From positions 1-64,000 of the forward strand of contig JAPLTX010000052.1 in assembly GCA_026397915.1 (NCBI GenBank): a stretch of 64,000 nucleotides of DNA, given 5' to 3'. Of the stretch, positions 52,689 through 61,527 are shown in pieces; positions within the stretch are counted from its first letter, which is position 1, and each line of letters starts with the position of its first letter. The notes beneath the pieces are model-generated. The model saw only the letters and a list, made by a program, of their open reading frames with translations. It searched no databases and was not told where the DNA came from. A program made the position numbers and the translations under genes. This stretch comes from Verrucomicrobiota bacterium. Lineage in GTDB: Bacteria > Verrucomicrobiota > Verrucomicrobiia > CAIQCK01.

Positions 52689-53927
52689 ATGACATCACGC
52701 GAACGAGTCAGCAAAGCCGTCAATCACCAGGTTCCTGATCGTGTGCCGATTGATCTCGGCGGCATGAAAGCTTCCACCATCGCCGTCAGCGCCTATGACA
52801 AGGTGAAGCGGGAGCTTGGCATCAACACGCCCACGAAAGTCCTTGATCCGCGTTTCATGATTGCGGCGCTCGAAGACGAAGTGTTGCGCAGGCTTCACGC
52901 GGATGTGGTGCCGCTGGATTTGTCCTGCGTGCTGCCAATGTCCCGCCCGAACAAGGAGTGGATTCCACGGCAGCTCTTCGACGGCACGAAGGTGCTCTTC
53001 CCGCCGGACACGCGCATCGGCGAGGATGCTGCCGGCAACTGGCTGCTGCTCAACGCAGACGGTTCGCCCACGTCGTTCCAGATGCCGAAGGGCGGCTATT
53101 ACTTCGATGACGTTTCGTTCAACCAAGGTGACCGGATTGACCCGAAGAAGTTCCGTCCCATCTCCGACATTACGGACGAGCATCTGGAGTTGATGCGCCA
53201 TTACGGCGGTTCGCTACACCGGAACACCGACTACGCCATCCTCGGCTGGGGTTTTGGCGTTTGCTTCCTCGGCCTGAGCCTGATCACCGACCGGAGCAGC
53301 AACGTCACGCAAGCTCTCACCGACGAGTGGATGATGATGCTGATGACGGAGAAGGAGACCTGCCACGAGATGATGGACCGCTCCGTGGAGGCGACGATCA
53401 AGTGCCTCAAGCTCGCGAACGAGGCGGTCGGCGACTGTTGCTTTGCGTGGGGCGTTGCGGCAGACGACAGCGGCACGCAGCGCGGCGAGTTCATCCGACC
53501 GGAGCTTTGGGCCGAGATGCTCAAGCCGCACTACAAGAAGCTGAGCGACTGGATTCACACCAACACGCCTTGGAAGGTTTTCCTGCACTCGTGCGGCTCG
53601 ATCTACAACCTCATCCCGCATTTTATCGAGGCTGGCATAGACATCCTCAATCCCGTCCAGACCTCCGCCGCGAACATGGACCCGGCACGGCTCAAGCGGG
53701 AGTTCGGCGACAAGCTGGTGTTCTGGGGCGGCGGCTGCGACACGCAGAGCGTGCTCGGCAAGGCCACGCTGCAGGAAATCCGCCAGCATGTGAAGGAGCG
53801 GCTGCAAATCTTCAGTCCCGGCGGCGGCTTCGTCTTCAACCAGATTCACAACATCCAGGCAAACGTTCCGCCGGAGAACATCATTGCGATGTTCGACGCA
53901 GCTTACGAGTTCGGAGCATACGCATGA
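52689..53927 (+). CDS. Uroporphyrinogen decarboxylase-like protein (MtaA/methyltransferase type) 1
   Basis: A 412-residue TIM-barrel protein of the URO-D superfamily, probably not heme biosynthetic. It begins MTSRERVSKAVNHQVPDRVPIDL, a start typical of the many catabolic URO-D-like proteins of PVC bacteria. FLHSCGSIYNLIPHFIEAG and GGGCDTQS provide the His-X-Cys and distant Cys that form the zinc site in corrinoid methyltransferases such as MtaA. Substrate unknown. A TTG two codons upstream is possible. It overlaps the next oxidoreductase gene by ATGA, so the two work in the same pathway. Confidence 0.85.
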   Translation: MTSRERVSKAVNHQVPDRVPIDLGGMKASTIAVSAYDKVKRELGINTPTKVLDPRFMIAALEDEVLRRLHADVVPLDLSCVLPMSRPNKEWIPRQLFDGTKVLFPPDTRIGEDAAGNWLLLNADGSPTSFQMPKGGYYFDDVSFNQGDRIDPKKFRPISDITDEHLELMRHYGGSLHRNTDYAILGWGFGVCFLGLSLITDRSSNVTQALTDEWMMMLMTEKETCHEMMDRSVEATIKCLKLANEAVGDCCFAWGVAADDSGTQRGEFIRPELWAEMLKPHYKKLSDWIHTNTPWKVFLHSCGSIYNLIPHFIEAGIDILNPVQTSAANMDPARLKREFGDKLVFWGGGCDTQSVLGKATLQEIRQHVKERLQIFSPGGGFVFNQIHNIQANVPPENIIAMFDAAYEFGAYA

Positions 53928-55192
53928 GAAGCACCCGCCGGACTTTTCTGAAGTCCGCAGCCGCGCTCGTCACGCCCTGCATCATCCCCGCTGCTGTGCT
54001 TGGTAAAGACGGCGCGGTGGCTCCAAGCAACCGGCTAGCGCTGGGCGTCATCGGCCTCGGCAACCGCAATACGAGCAACCTCGGCCACTTTCTCAAGCAG
54101 GATGACGTGCGATGCGTCACCGTCTGCGACTGCTTTGCCGACCGGCGTGCGCGCGGCAAGAAGATGGTGGACGAGTTCTACGGCAACCAGGATTGCGTCG
54201 CCACGCGCTTCCATGAAGAGGTGTTCGCGCGCAAGGACATTGACGCCGTGTTGATCGGCACCGGCGACCGTTGGCACGCGGTGCTCTCCATGCTCGCCGC
54301 GCGGGCCGGCAAGGATGTGTATTGCGAGAAACCGTTCACGCTGACTGTCGGCGAGGGACGGATGCTGGTGGAGACGATGAACCGCTACGGCACCGTCTGG
54401 CAGTGCGGCACGCAGCGGCGTTCGAACGGCGCCTACCGTTTCGTCGCCGAGGGCGTCAAGGGCGGCATGATCGGCCGGCTGCGCACGATCACGATGTCGT
54501 TTGGTAAATGGGGTGGCAATGGCGTCGCCACTCCGGAGGCCGCGCCCGACCCGGAGGTGTTCGACTACGACCGCTGGCTGGGACAGGCGCCGTGGGCGCC
54601 GTATTCCAAGGTGCGCGTCGCGCTTTGGCGCAACAACTGGGACACGAGCGCCGGGCCGATCGTGGACATGGGGCCGCACTACCTCGACATCGCGCAGTGG
54701 GCGCACAACAGTGAGTTCTCCGGCCCGGTCGAGTTCGAAGGCGAGGCGACGTGGCCGGAGCCGGGCGGCTTCGCCAACGTGCCGTTCGTTGTCAACGTGC
54801 AGGCCCGTTACGCCGACGGCGTCCGCATCGTTATGGATTCCGGCGACAAGGGCGTCCGTTTCGACGGTGACGAAGGCTGGGTGAAGATATCCGATGCGGG
54901 CGAGATAACCGCGGAGCCGCTGTCCATTCTTCGCGCGAAAGCCGCGCCACGGGTGGATTGGGCCAACATGAACGACCACGTGCGGAACTTCCTCGACTGC
55001 ATCAAGTCGCGGCGGCTGACGGCGTCGCATTCTGAACTGGCCCAGCGCTGCCACACGGCGGCGCATTGCGCCAACCTCTGCCTGCGGCTCGGTCGCAAGC
55101 TCCACTGGGATCCGGCGCGCGAGCGTTTCATCAACGACGACACCGCGAACCGTTTCCTTTCCCGCGTCATGCGCGTGCCGTGGAATGTGTAA
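53924..55192 (+). CDS. Tat-exported Gfo/Idh/MocA oxidoreductase 2
   Basis: A 422-residue protein with a twin-arginine signal (MRSTRRTFLKSAAALV). The Rossmann motif is LGVIGLGNRNTSNLGHF, the signature VYCEKPFTL is present, and the C-terminal domain has GPIVDMGPHYLDIAQWAH. The family oxidises or isomerises sugars with tightly bound NAD(P). Overlap with the URO-D-like gene and position ahead of the SGNH-like protein and transporter suggest a sugar or aryl-glycoside pathway (inference). The long frame from 53261 is shadow. Confidence 0.9.
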   Translation: MRSTRRTFLKSAAALVTPCIIPAAVLGKDGAVAPSNRLALGVIGLGNRNTSNLGHFLKQDDVRCVTVCDCFADRRARGKKMVDEFYGNQDCVATRFHEEVFARKDIDAVLIGTGDRWHAVLSMLAARAGKDVYCEKPFTLTVGEGRMLVETMNRYGTVWQCGTQRRSNGAYRFVAEGVKGGMIGRLRTITMSFGKWGGNGVATPEAAPDPEVFDYDRWLGQAPWAPYSKVRVALWRNNWDTSAGPIVDMGPHYLDIAQWAHNSEFSGPVEFEGEATWPEPGGFANVPFVVNVQARYADGVRIVMDSGDKGVRFDGDEGWVKISDAGEITAEPLSILRAKAAPRVDWANMNDHVRNFLDCIKSRRLTASHSELAQRCHTAAHCANLCLRLGRKLHWDPARERFINDDTANRFLSRVMRVPWNV

Positions 55193-55211
55193 CCCAACAA
55201 GGAGATTGCTT

Positions 55212-56183
55212 ATGAACAGAAGAACACGCTTCGCCTCGAAGTTGGTGATGGCCGCTGTCTGCTTGTGCCTGACTGCCCAGCTTTCAGCCGGTGACGACAC
55301 GAAAACTCCGCCTCCGCCGAAAGGGCTGCGCGTCTTCACGTGCGGTCACAGTTTCCATGTCTGGGTGGTTCGCATTCTGGACGAGATGGCCAAGGCGGCC
55401 GGCATTGACCACGAGGTGGCCGGCGTGTCGAGCATCGGTGGCTCGCGCGTTATCCAGCATTGGGACGTGGCGGAAGAGAAGAACAAGGCCAAGGAAGCCC
55501 TGCGCGCCGGCAAGGTGGACGTGCTCACGCTCTCGCCCATCTGGGTGGTTCCGGCGAAGGATCTCAAGGCCGTGACGCCCGTGCCGGGGGACAAGCGCGA
55601 GATCACTTGGCTGCCCGATGATGGGATCGAGAAATTCGCCCGGCTGGGTGTCGAGCATAACCCGAATATTCGGATCACGGTCCAGGAATACTGGCTGCCC
55701 AACGACGAGTATGTGCCCGTCTATCCGCTCCAGACGAAGAAGATGTTTGACCACGACGCCACGAATCTCGCGGAGTTGCGGAAGAGCCAGGCGCGCTACG
55801 ACCACGATGTGGATGAATTTGTTCGCGCCATCAACAAACGGCTCGGCAAGGACGTGATCGTCACCGTGCCCGCCGGGCAGGCGGTGCTGGCGCTGCGGGA
55901 GAAGGTCGTCGCTGGGAAAGTGCCCGGCCTGAAAACGCAGTCGGAGCTTTTCCGCGACTCGTGGGGCCACCCCACGCCGCCGGCGCAGGTGCTGGCGACC
56001 TACTGCCATTTTGCCATCATTTATCGCCGCAGTCCCGTCGGCTTGCCGCTGCCGTCCATTCTCGCGAAGAACCCAGCTTGGGATGACAAGCTGAACCGTC
56101 TCTTGCAGGAACTGGCATGGGACGCTGTCTGCAAACACCGGATGAGCGGCGTTCGGGCGAAAGGTGGTCAGCCGGCAAAATGA
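55212..56183 (+). CDS. Exported SGNH-hydrolase-like protein
   Basis: A 323-residue protein from the ATG at 55212 (AAGGAGA about seven bases upstream), with a signal peptide (to about SAG|D) and a Pro-rich start. The first beta strand VFTCGHSFHVWVVRIL has the GxSF block of SGNH/GDSL hydrolases with the nucleophile serine. DSWGHPTPPAQVLATYCHF near residue 265 supplies a histidine block. It may be a carbohydrate esterase or a distant relative without activity. Its stop codon overlaps the MFS transporter start (ATGA), which points to joint function. Confidence 0.8.
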   Translation: MNRRTRFASKLVMAAVCLCLTAQLSAGDDTKTPPPPKGLRVFTCGHSFHVWVVRILDEMAKAAGIDHEVAGVSSIGGSRVIQHWDVAEEKNKAKEALRAGKVDVLTLSPIWVVPAKDLKAVTPVPGDKREITWLPDDGIEKFARLGVEHNPNIRITVQEYWLPNDEYVPVYPLQTKKMFDHDATNLAELRKSQARYDHDVDEFVRAINKRLGKDVIVTVPAGQAVLALREKVVAGKVPGLKTQSELFRDSWGHPTPPAQVLATYCHFAIIYRRSPVGLPLPSILAKNPAWDDKLNRLLQELAWDAVCKHRMSGVRAKGGQPAK

Positions 56184-57496
56184 TCCGGCGATTTCCCTAC
56201 CGCTGGATAATCGCCGGCGTCCTCTTGTTCGCCTACAGCATCCAATATCTGGATCGCGTCATCGCGACCGTGTTGACGCCGCGTTTTGCGGGGGACATTG
56301 GGCTGACGACGGCGGACATCGGCACGGGCGCGGTCTTGATGATGATCTTCTACGCGCCCGCGCAGGTCATCTCCGGGATTTTGACCGACCGGTTCGGGGC
56401 GAAGCGGCTGTTGCTGATTTCAATCGTCACATGGTCGTTGATGGCCGCATGGATGGGGATGATCAAATCGCCGTCGGAGTATTTCTATCGCATGGCGCTC
56501 TTCGGCCTGCTGATCGGCACGGAACTGGTCCCGTCGGCGAGAATCCTGATGCGTTGGTTCAACAAGGAAGGCCGCGCGCGGGCGCAGTCGCTGCTCTCGC
56601 TGGCGTGGATTCTGACGCCGGCTTGGGCGAGCATTGTGGCGACGCAGCTCACGGTTTGTCTTGGCGACTGGCGGCCGGTGTTCTTCCTCTGCGCTGCCGC
56701 CGGTGTTGTGCCGCTGATACTGATCGCGCTCTTCGTTTTCGACCGGCCTGAAGACTACAAGCACATTACTCGCGAGGAACTGGAACACTCGTATCGGGAT
56801 GAGTTGGAGGCGGGGATTCTCAAGGGCGGCGATTTCAAGAACGCCCAGCAGCAGATCAAGGCCAGCAAGAGCTTTAGTTTCCTCGACCTCTTCAAGAGCC
56901 GCAGCTACATCGCGTTGGTGGTCGTGGACATTGTCATCCAAGTCGCCTACTGGGGGACGCTGGTTTGGATTCCGCTCTATCTGTCGGACACGTTCGGCTT
57001 CAAGCTGAGCACGATGGGTTGGTGGAACTCGCTCTACTTCGTCGCGGCGGCGGTGGGGAGTGTCGCGTCCTCGTGGCTTTCGGACAAACTCTTCCGAAAC
57101 AACCGCCGCGTCATGATTATCGTTTGCTTCGTCGGGCTGATACCGTTCGTGCTGCTGCTTGCTTCGCTCAAGACCGTCGCGCCCGGCCTGCTGGTGCTGG
57201 CGTTGTGCGGCATGGGCTTCTTCGCCAACATGGCCTGGGGGCCGATCCTCGCCGTGCCGGCGGAGATTTTCTCGCCGGAGGTCTATGGCAGGGCAATGGG
57301 CTTCGTGAACTGCTGCGGTTACATCGCGGCGGCGTTCGCCACCAAGATTTTCAGCGCGCTGGTCATTGTGAAGGACGGCACGAAGGACTACACGCCGGGC
57401 TGGCTGTTCATCGCGATCTGCGCCGTGGTGGGAATCGTGGCGGCTTGCTTCATCAAGACTCACGCTTCGCCGAAACCCGATTGCAGTTGTGCCTGA
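56180..57496 (+). CDS. MFS transporter, anion:cation symporter (ACS)-like
   Basis: A 438-residue permease with 12 predicted helices. QYLDRVIATVLTPRFAGDIG in helix 1 and LTDRFGAKRLL between helices 2 and 3 match the major facilitator and the ACS branch that imports hexuronates, glucarate and related sugar acids. The central loop (residues about 195-245) is long and charged. Starting inside the stop codon of the SGNH-like gene, it probably imports the product of the periplasmic enzymes of this set. Confidence 0.9.
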   Translation: MIRRFPYRWIIAGVLLFAYSIQYLDRVIATVLTPRFAGDIGLTTADIGTGAVLMMIFYAPAQVISGILTDRFGAKRLLLISIVTWSLMAAWMGMIKSPSEYFYRMALFGLLIGTELVPSARILMRWFNKEGRARAQSLLSLAWILTPAWASIVATQLTVCLGDWRPVFFLCAAAGVVPLILIALFVFDRPEDYKHITREELEHSYRDELEAGILKGGDFKNAQQQIKASKSFSFLDLFKSRSYIALVVVDIVIQVAYWGTLVWIPLYLSDTFGFKLSTMGWWNSLYFVAAAVGSVASSWLSDKLFRNNRRVMIIVCFVGLIPFVLLLASLKTVAPGLLVLALCGMGFFANMAWGPILAVPAEIFSPEVYGRAMGFVNCCGYIAAAFATKIFSALVIVKDGTKDYTPGWLFIAICAVVGIVAACFIKTHASPKPDCSCA

Positions 57497-57762
57497 TGAA
57501 CACTCCAGTTCCTTCCCAAGATTCTTCCGCCATCGAGCGCAACCTGGGCGAGCAGCCGATCACGCGGCTCATGCAGGAGCACGGCCTGAAGGCGCACGAT
57601 CTCGTGACGGCCTCGACGGAGCAGATCACGCACAAGATGGTCGCCCGCGCCTGCAAGGGAAGGAAGTTGACGCTGAACACGCAGTCGAAAGTGTTGCGCG
57701 CGCTCAACCACGCCACCGGGAAGAGTTTCTCGCTGGGCGATCTCTTCAACTACCAGCCATAG
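57496..57762 (+). CDS. Small putative helix-turn-helix protein
   Basis: An 88-residue basic protein that begins in the stop codon of the MFS gene (TGATG overlap). The core ITRLMQEHGLKAHDLVTAS, HKMVARACKGRKLT, QSKVLRALNHATG and FSLGDLFNY reads like a helix-turn-helix protein of the Cro/XRE type with helix, turn, recognition helix and a closing helix. I recall similar proteins only in PVC bacteria and cannot name the family. It may regulate the upstream operon. It overlaps the 3' end of the convergent araC gene by 17 bp. Confidence 0.75.
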   Translation: MNTPVPSQDSSAIERNLGEQPITRLMQEHGLKAHDLVTASTEQITHKMVARACKGRKLTLNTQSKVLRALNHATGKSFSLGDLFNYQP

Positions 57763-58516
57763 AGCGCCGGAACTCCCGCGGCGTCTGGCCCACGTAGCGG
57801 CGGAAGTGCTCCGTGAAAGAACTTTGGTCGTAGAAGCCGCAATCGCCCGCGATGTCGGCCAGGGGCGCGCCGCTCTGGCGCAGCGCGTGGCAGGCGGCCA
57901 GCACGCGGGTCTTGATGAGAAACTCCTGCGGCGACACGCCGAGGATGTCGTGGAACTTCCGCTCAAGCTGTCGTGGCGACATGCCCGTGAGTTTCGCGAG
58001 ATCGGCGACGTTCACCGGCCCGCGGAACTTCTCCCGGATGCAGCGCACCGCCGCGTCAATCTCCCGCCACGGCATCGCCAGGTGCACGCCGCCTTCGTAG
58101 CGTTGCAGCACGCCCATGATGCCGATGATCGCGCCGCGCCGTGAGCGGATCGGCAGTTTCGTCACCTGATACCAGTCCGGGATGCCCCGCGCGTCCCACC
58201 ACAGCTCCACGCGCCGCAACACCGGTTCGCCCGTGCGGTAAATCCGCGCGTCGTCGGCCACGTAGCCCTTCGCCATGACCGGCGGGTTTAGGTCGAAGTC
58301 GGTCAGCCCGATGACATCCGCTTCCTCGCGCAGCCCGTAGAGCTTGCGGACGCTGCTGCTCGCGAACATTGTCTCGCCACGCCGATTCTTCGCGAAAAAG
58401 TGCAGCCCGGGCAGGTGGTCGAACAGCGCGTGGAAAAGGCTCGTTGGCGCGATCTGCCGCAACCACGCCTCGCGTTGTGCCAACCGCTTCGTGTTCTTGG
58501 AGTTGGCCTTGGGCAT
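57746..58516 (-). CDS. PAS-AraC family transcriptional regulator
   Basis: A 256-residue regulator from the ATG at 58516. A PAS-like domain (about 25-145: LFHALFDHLPGLHFFAKNRRGETMF, GLTDFDLNPP, RRGAIIGIMGVLQ) precedes an AraC DNA-binding domain (about 150-255) with two helix-turn-helices (VADLAKLTGMSPRQLERKFH; PLADIAGDCGFYDQSSFTEHF, RRYVGQTPREFRR). It probably senses a small ligand and controls the convergent or adjacent catabolic genes. A degraded copy of its first codons lies near 58989. A TTG two codons upstream would be an alternative start. Confidence 0.88.
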   Translation of the reverse strand: MPKANSKNTKRLAQREAWLRQIAPTSLFHALFDHLPGLHFFAKNRRGETMFASSSVRKLYGLREEADVIGLTDFDLNPPVMAKGYVADDARIYRTGEPVLRRVELWWDARGIPDWYQVTKLPIRSRRGAIIGIMGVLQRYEGGVHLAMPWREIDAAVRCIREKFRGPVNVADLAKLTGMSPRQLERKFHDILGVSPQEFLIKTRVLAACHALRQSGAPLADIAGDCGFYDQSSFTEHFRRYVGQTPREFRRSMAGS

Positions 58517-58546
58517 AAACAATGTCGCGACGGGACAGTCTTATCC

Positions 58547-58888
58547 TCACAGCACATCGATGGACGGGAAGAGAATCCCCATGAGGATATATGCTATTCC
58601 CAAGCAGATGCCGAATATCGCGAAAGTCAGACCGAAGAGTCTCCCGTGAGTTCTCATGATTGCAGCCACTGCCACAATGCCAGAACCTATGGCGCTCCAG
58701 CTCGAGATTGTGATCATTGGAGGCACAAGCAGATCTATACACTCCTTGAAGGCATGCGGTATGAACATAGTGATGTTGGCGATGACAATCAGGAAGGCGG
58801 GAAGAACTCCAAAAATGAAGCTTGTCACGGCTAGTCGCGACCTCTTTCGTGCCGGTGGCACCGGTGGATTGTTCGATGGCGTGGTCAT
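58547..58888 (-). CDS. Small DUF4190-like membrane protein
   Basis: A 113-residue protein with a Pro-rich polar N-terminus (TTPSNNPPVPPARKR) and three hydrophobic helices (about 20-45, 55-75, 85-108). The RSRLAVTSFIFGVLPAF start is like DUF4190-type proteins. It lies just upstream of the araC gene in the same direction, 30 bases apart, and is immediately preceded by the araC-start remnant. Function unknown. Confidence 0.65.
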   Translation of the reverse strand: MTTPSNNPPVPPARKRSRLAVTSFIFGVLPAFLIVIANITMFIPHAFKECIDLLVPPMITISSWSAIGSGIVAVAAIMRTHGRLFGLTFAIFGICLGIAYILMGILFPSIDVL

Positions 58889-58893
58889 TTCGT

Positions 58894-58989
58894 TTACCGC
58901 ACAGCTTGTGCCTCAGCCTCTCCGCATCCGCCGCCCAGCCGCGTGGGCCGCATCTGTCGCTTCGTGGTCATGGAGGTCGGCTTTGGCAT
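58894..58989 (-). pseudogene. Remnant copy of the start of the araC gene
   Basis: Reading on the minus strand from 58989 gives MPKPTSMTTKR before a stop at 58894; the intact araC at 58516 starts MPKANSKNTKR. At the DNA level 58968-58999 matches 58498-58529 at 27 of 32 positions, covering the start codon, the first codons and the bases just upstream. It looks like a duplication of the araC 5' end, later degraded or truncated. Confidence 0.55.
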
Positions 58990-59114
58990 AAACAGTGTCG
59001 CGTTGCGCCAATACTCAATCCGATGGACACCTTACGGTCAAGGCTCCGAAAAAGTTATGTCGCGCAAGCACCGCTGAGATTACACTGGCCGCCAACGAAA
59101 AAGGACAACCAACC

Positions 59115-60508
59115 ATGAACCAACCTGATTCCGCTCTCTCCCGCCGCAGCTTCCTTCAGCGCACCGCTGTGGCTTTTGCCACGGTTCAAGTTCTGCCGGG
59201 CTACGTGCTCGGCCTTAACGGTCAGACCCCTCCGAGCCGCAGGCTCAACATCGCCGGCGTCGGCGTCGGTGGCATGGGCGGCAACAACATCAAACGTTGC
59301 TCGGAGACGGAGAACATCGTCGCGCTCTGTGACATTGATCCGAACTACGCGGGCAAGACCTTCAAGGCGCATCCCGGCGCGAAGGTCTATAACGACTTTC
59401 ACGAGATGCTGGAGAAGCAGAAGGACATCGAGGCGGTGGTTATCGCCACGCCCGACCACAATCACGCTGTGGTCGCGATGGCCTGCATGAAGGCCGGCAA
59501 ACACGTTTACGTCCAGAAGCCTCTGGCGCATTCGGTCAACGAAGTTCGCGCGATGACGGAGGCCGCCCGCCAATACAAAGTCATCACACAGATGGGCAAC
59601 CAGGGCCGCTCCGGCGAGGGCGCGCGGATGGTCTGCGAATGGCTCTGGGCCGGCGCCATCGGCAACGTGCGCGAGATTCACGCCTGGACCAATCGCCCCG
59701 TCTGGCCGCAAGGCATCGAGGTCGGCCGGCCCGAGGCGGAGCCTGTGCCGGCGGGCATGGATTGGGACAAATGGATCGGCCCCGCGCCGTTCCGCCCGTT
59801 CAATCACGCCTACCATCCCGGCAACTGGCGCGCGTGGTGCGACTTTGGCACCGGCTCCCTCGGCGACCTCGGCTGCCACATCCTCGATTGCGTCTTCTGG
59901 TCCATGAAACTGAAGTATCCCACCAGCGTCGAAGGCTGCATCTCCACCTACTGGCGCGACCTTTGGAAAGTCGTCGAGCCGAAGAACGAGAACTTCCCGC
60001 GCTCCACCATCGTGCGCTACGCGTTCCCGAAACGCGGCTCCATGCCGGCGCTAAGCCTCACTTGGTGGGACGGCGGCATGTTGCCCCCGCGGCCCGCGGA
60101 GCTGGAGGAAGGCCGCCAGATGGGCGACTCCGACGGCGGCGTGCTGTTCATCGGCGACAAGGGCAAGCTGAGTTGCGGCTGTTATGGCAAGAGTCCACGG
60201 CTGATGCCCGACGCGAAGATGAAGACGTTCAAGCGCCCGGAGAAGGCACTGGAGCGCGTTCCCGGCGGTGAGCAGGGGCACGAGAAGGATTGGATCCGCG
60301 CCTGCAAGGACGGCAAGCCCGCGTGCTCGAACTTCGACTTCTCCGGCCCGCTCTCCGAGATGGTGCTGATGGGCAACCTCGCCGTGCGTTACCCCAACCG
60401 CCGCCTCCTCTGGGACGGCGAGAAGATGGAAGTGACCAACGACAAGGAAGCCACAAGGAAGCCAACGGCTACGTCAAGCGCACCTACCGCGAAGGCTGGA
60501 CGCTGTGA
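59115..60508 (+). CDS. Tat-exported Gfo/Idh/MocA oxidoreductase 3, frameshifted near its end
   Basis: From the ATG at 59115: a twin-arginine signal (ALSRRSFLQRTAVAF), the Rossmann motif LNIAGVGVGGMGGNNIKRC, VYVQKPLAHSV (the family EKP is QKP here), and the catalytic-domain stretch FGTGSLGDLGCHILDCVFW. The family usually ends YVKRTYREGW.L. Exactly that ending is present (60466-60508) but in a different frame. An 11-bp tandem duplication, ACAAGGAAGCC twice (60442-60463), shifts the frame; removing one copy restores the family end with the TGA at 60506-60508. As it stands, translation reads on into the following URO-D-like gene. End given at the restored stop. Confidence 0.85.
60442..60463. repeat. 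11-bp tandem duplication causing a frameshift
   Basis: Two perfect copies of ACAAGGAAGCC lie end to end in the codons before the C-terminal signature of the oxidoreductase. Eleven is not a multiple of three, so the second copy shifts the frame. The arithmetic works exactly: the TGA at 60506 minus 11 falls in the oxidoreductase frame. Confidence 0.95.
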
Positions 60509-60518
60509 AGCGAAGACT

Positions 60519-61499
60519 ATGACGACGACAAGTCGTGAAGATCGCGTCCGCCGCGCGATTGAGTTTCGCCGGCCGGATCGCGTGCCGATCGTGTTCTGGA
60601 ACCGCGACCAGACGGAGGGCGATGTGCTTCTCTATCACCTCGCGCTTGGCGCGCCAGGCGACGGCTCGGCCAACGCGTGGGATTGGTCGGTGAACGAGTG
60701 GGGTTATCATCTGGTGAAATCCGGCGACGGCACGATGGGCCATCCCGTCGAACCGGTCTATCGCGAGTTGCCGCGCGCTGAGGAGATTCGCGTGCCGGCG
60801 TTGCGCGAGGAGGAGCGGATGTCTGCCGCGCCGGCGTTCTTCGAGAAGTGCGAGGATCGCTACCGGCTGGCGAGCTTCGACCTGAGCGGCTTCACGGTCT
60901 ATACGTTCCTGCGCGGCTTTGAGAATGCGATGCAGGATTTCCTGCTGGAGCCGGAGGGCTTCGCGGCGTTGATGGACCGGATCGTGGAGTTCGAGTGCGA
61001 CCTCATGCGGATGGCGGCGCGGCACGGGTTCCACGGGATTCATTTCGCCGACGACTGGGGAACGCAGTCGGGGATGATGATCTCGCCGCCATTGTGGCGG
61101 GAGTTGTTCAAGCCGCGCTACGCCCGGCAGTTTGCGCTCGCCCGCGAACTCGGCCTGCACACGTGGTATCACTGCTGCGGCGAGTTTCTGCCGATCATGG
61201 AGGACTTCCGCGAAGTTGGCGTGGACGTGCTGAATATCGCGCAGCCGAACGTGAACGACATCGCCGAGGTGGGCGGGCGGTTGCGCGGCCGGCAAGCGTT
61301 CATGATGCCGATCAGCTACCAGACCGTCTCGATCAGCGGCATCGTGGAAGAAATTTACGCGGAAGCAGAACGCTTGCACCGGCTGCTCGGCACGCCCGAA
61401 GGCGGCTTCATCGGCTACGTCGAGGAATACAGCGTGATGGGCATGTCAGAGCGGAACTATTGCGCCTGTGGCGAAGCGTTTCGCAGACTGAGGTTTTAA
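60519..61499 (+). CDS. Uroporphyrinogen decarboxylase-like protein 2
   Basis: A 326-residue URO-D superfamily protein from the ATG at 60519 (MTTTSREDRVRRAIEFRRPDRVPIVFW). WYHCCGEFLPIMEDFREVGVDVLNIAQ carries the His-X-Cys motif of the zinc site. The end (YSVMGMSERNYCACGEAF) has further cysteines. As the sequence stands it is in frame with, and so fused to, the previous oxidoreductase through the 11-bp duplication; without it the ATG would be an independent start 13 bases after the stop. This is the second URO-D/oxidoreductase association in the region. Confidence 0.85.
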   Translation: MTTTSREDRVRRAIEFRRPDRVPIVFWNRDQTEGDVLLYHLALGAPGDGSANAWDWSVNEWGYHLVKSGDGTMGHPVEPVYRELPRAEEIRVPALREEERMSAAPAFFEKCEDRYRLASFDLSGFTVYTFLRGFENAMQDFLLEPEGFAALMDRIVEFECDLMRMAARHGFHGIHFADDWGTQSGMMISPPLWRELFKPRYARQFALARELGLHTWYHCCGEFLPIMEDFREVGVDVLNIAQPNVNDIAEVGGRLRGRQAFMMPISYQTVSISGIVEEIYAEAERLHRLLGTPEGGFIGYVEEYSVMGMSERNYCACGEAFRRLRF

Positions 61500-61527
61500 C
61501 AATCAACGAATCACCAAGCTCCCAGCC

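Noticed and set aside
53261-53923. Upstream extension of the oxidoreductase at 53924
   Set aside because: It is a shadow of the URO-D-like gene; the twin-arginine start at 53924 is clear.
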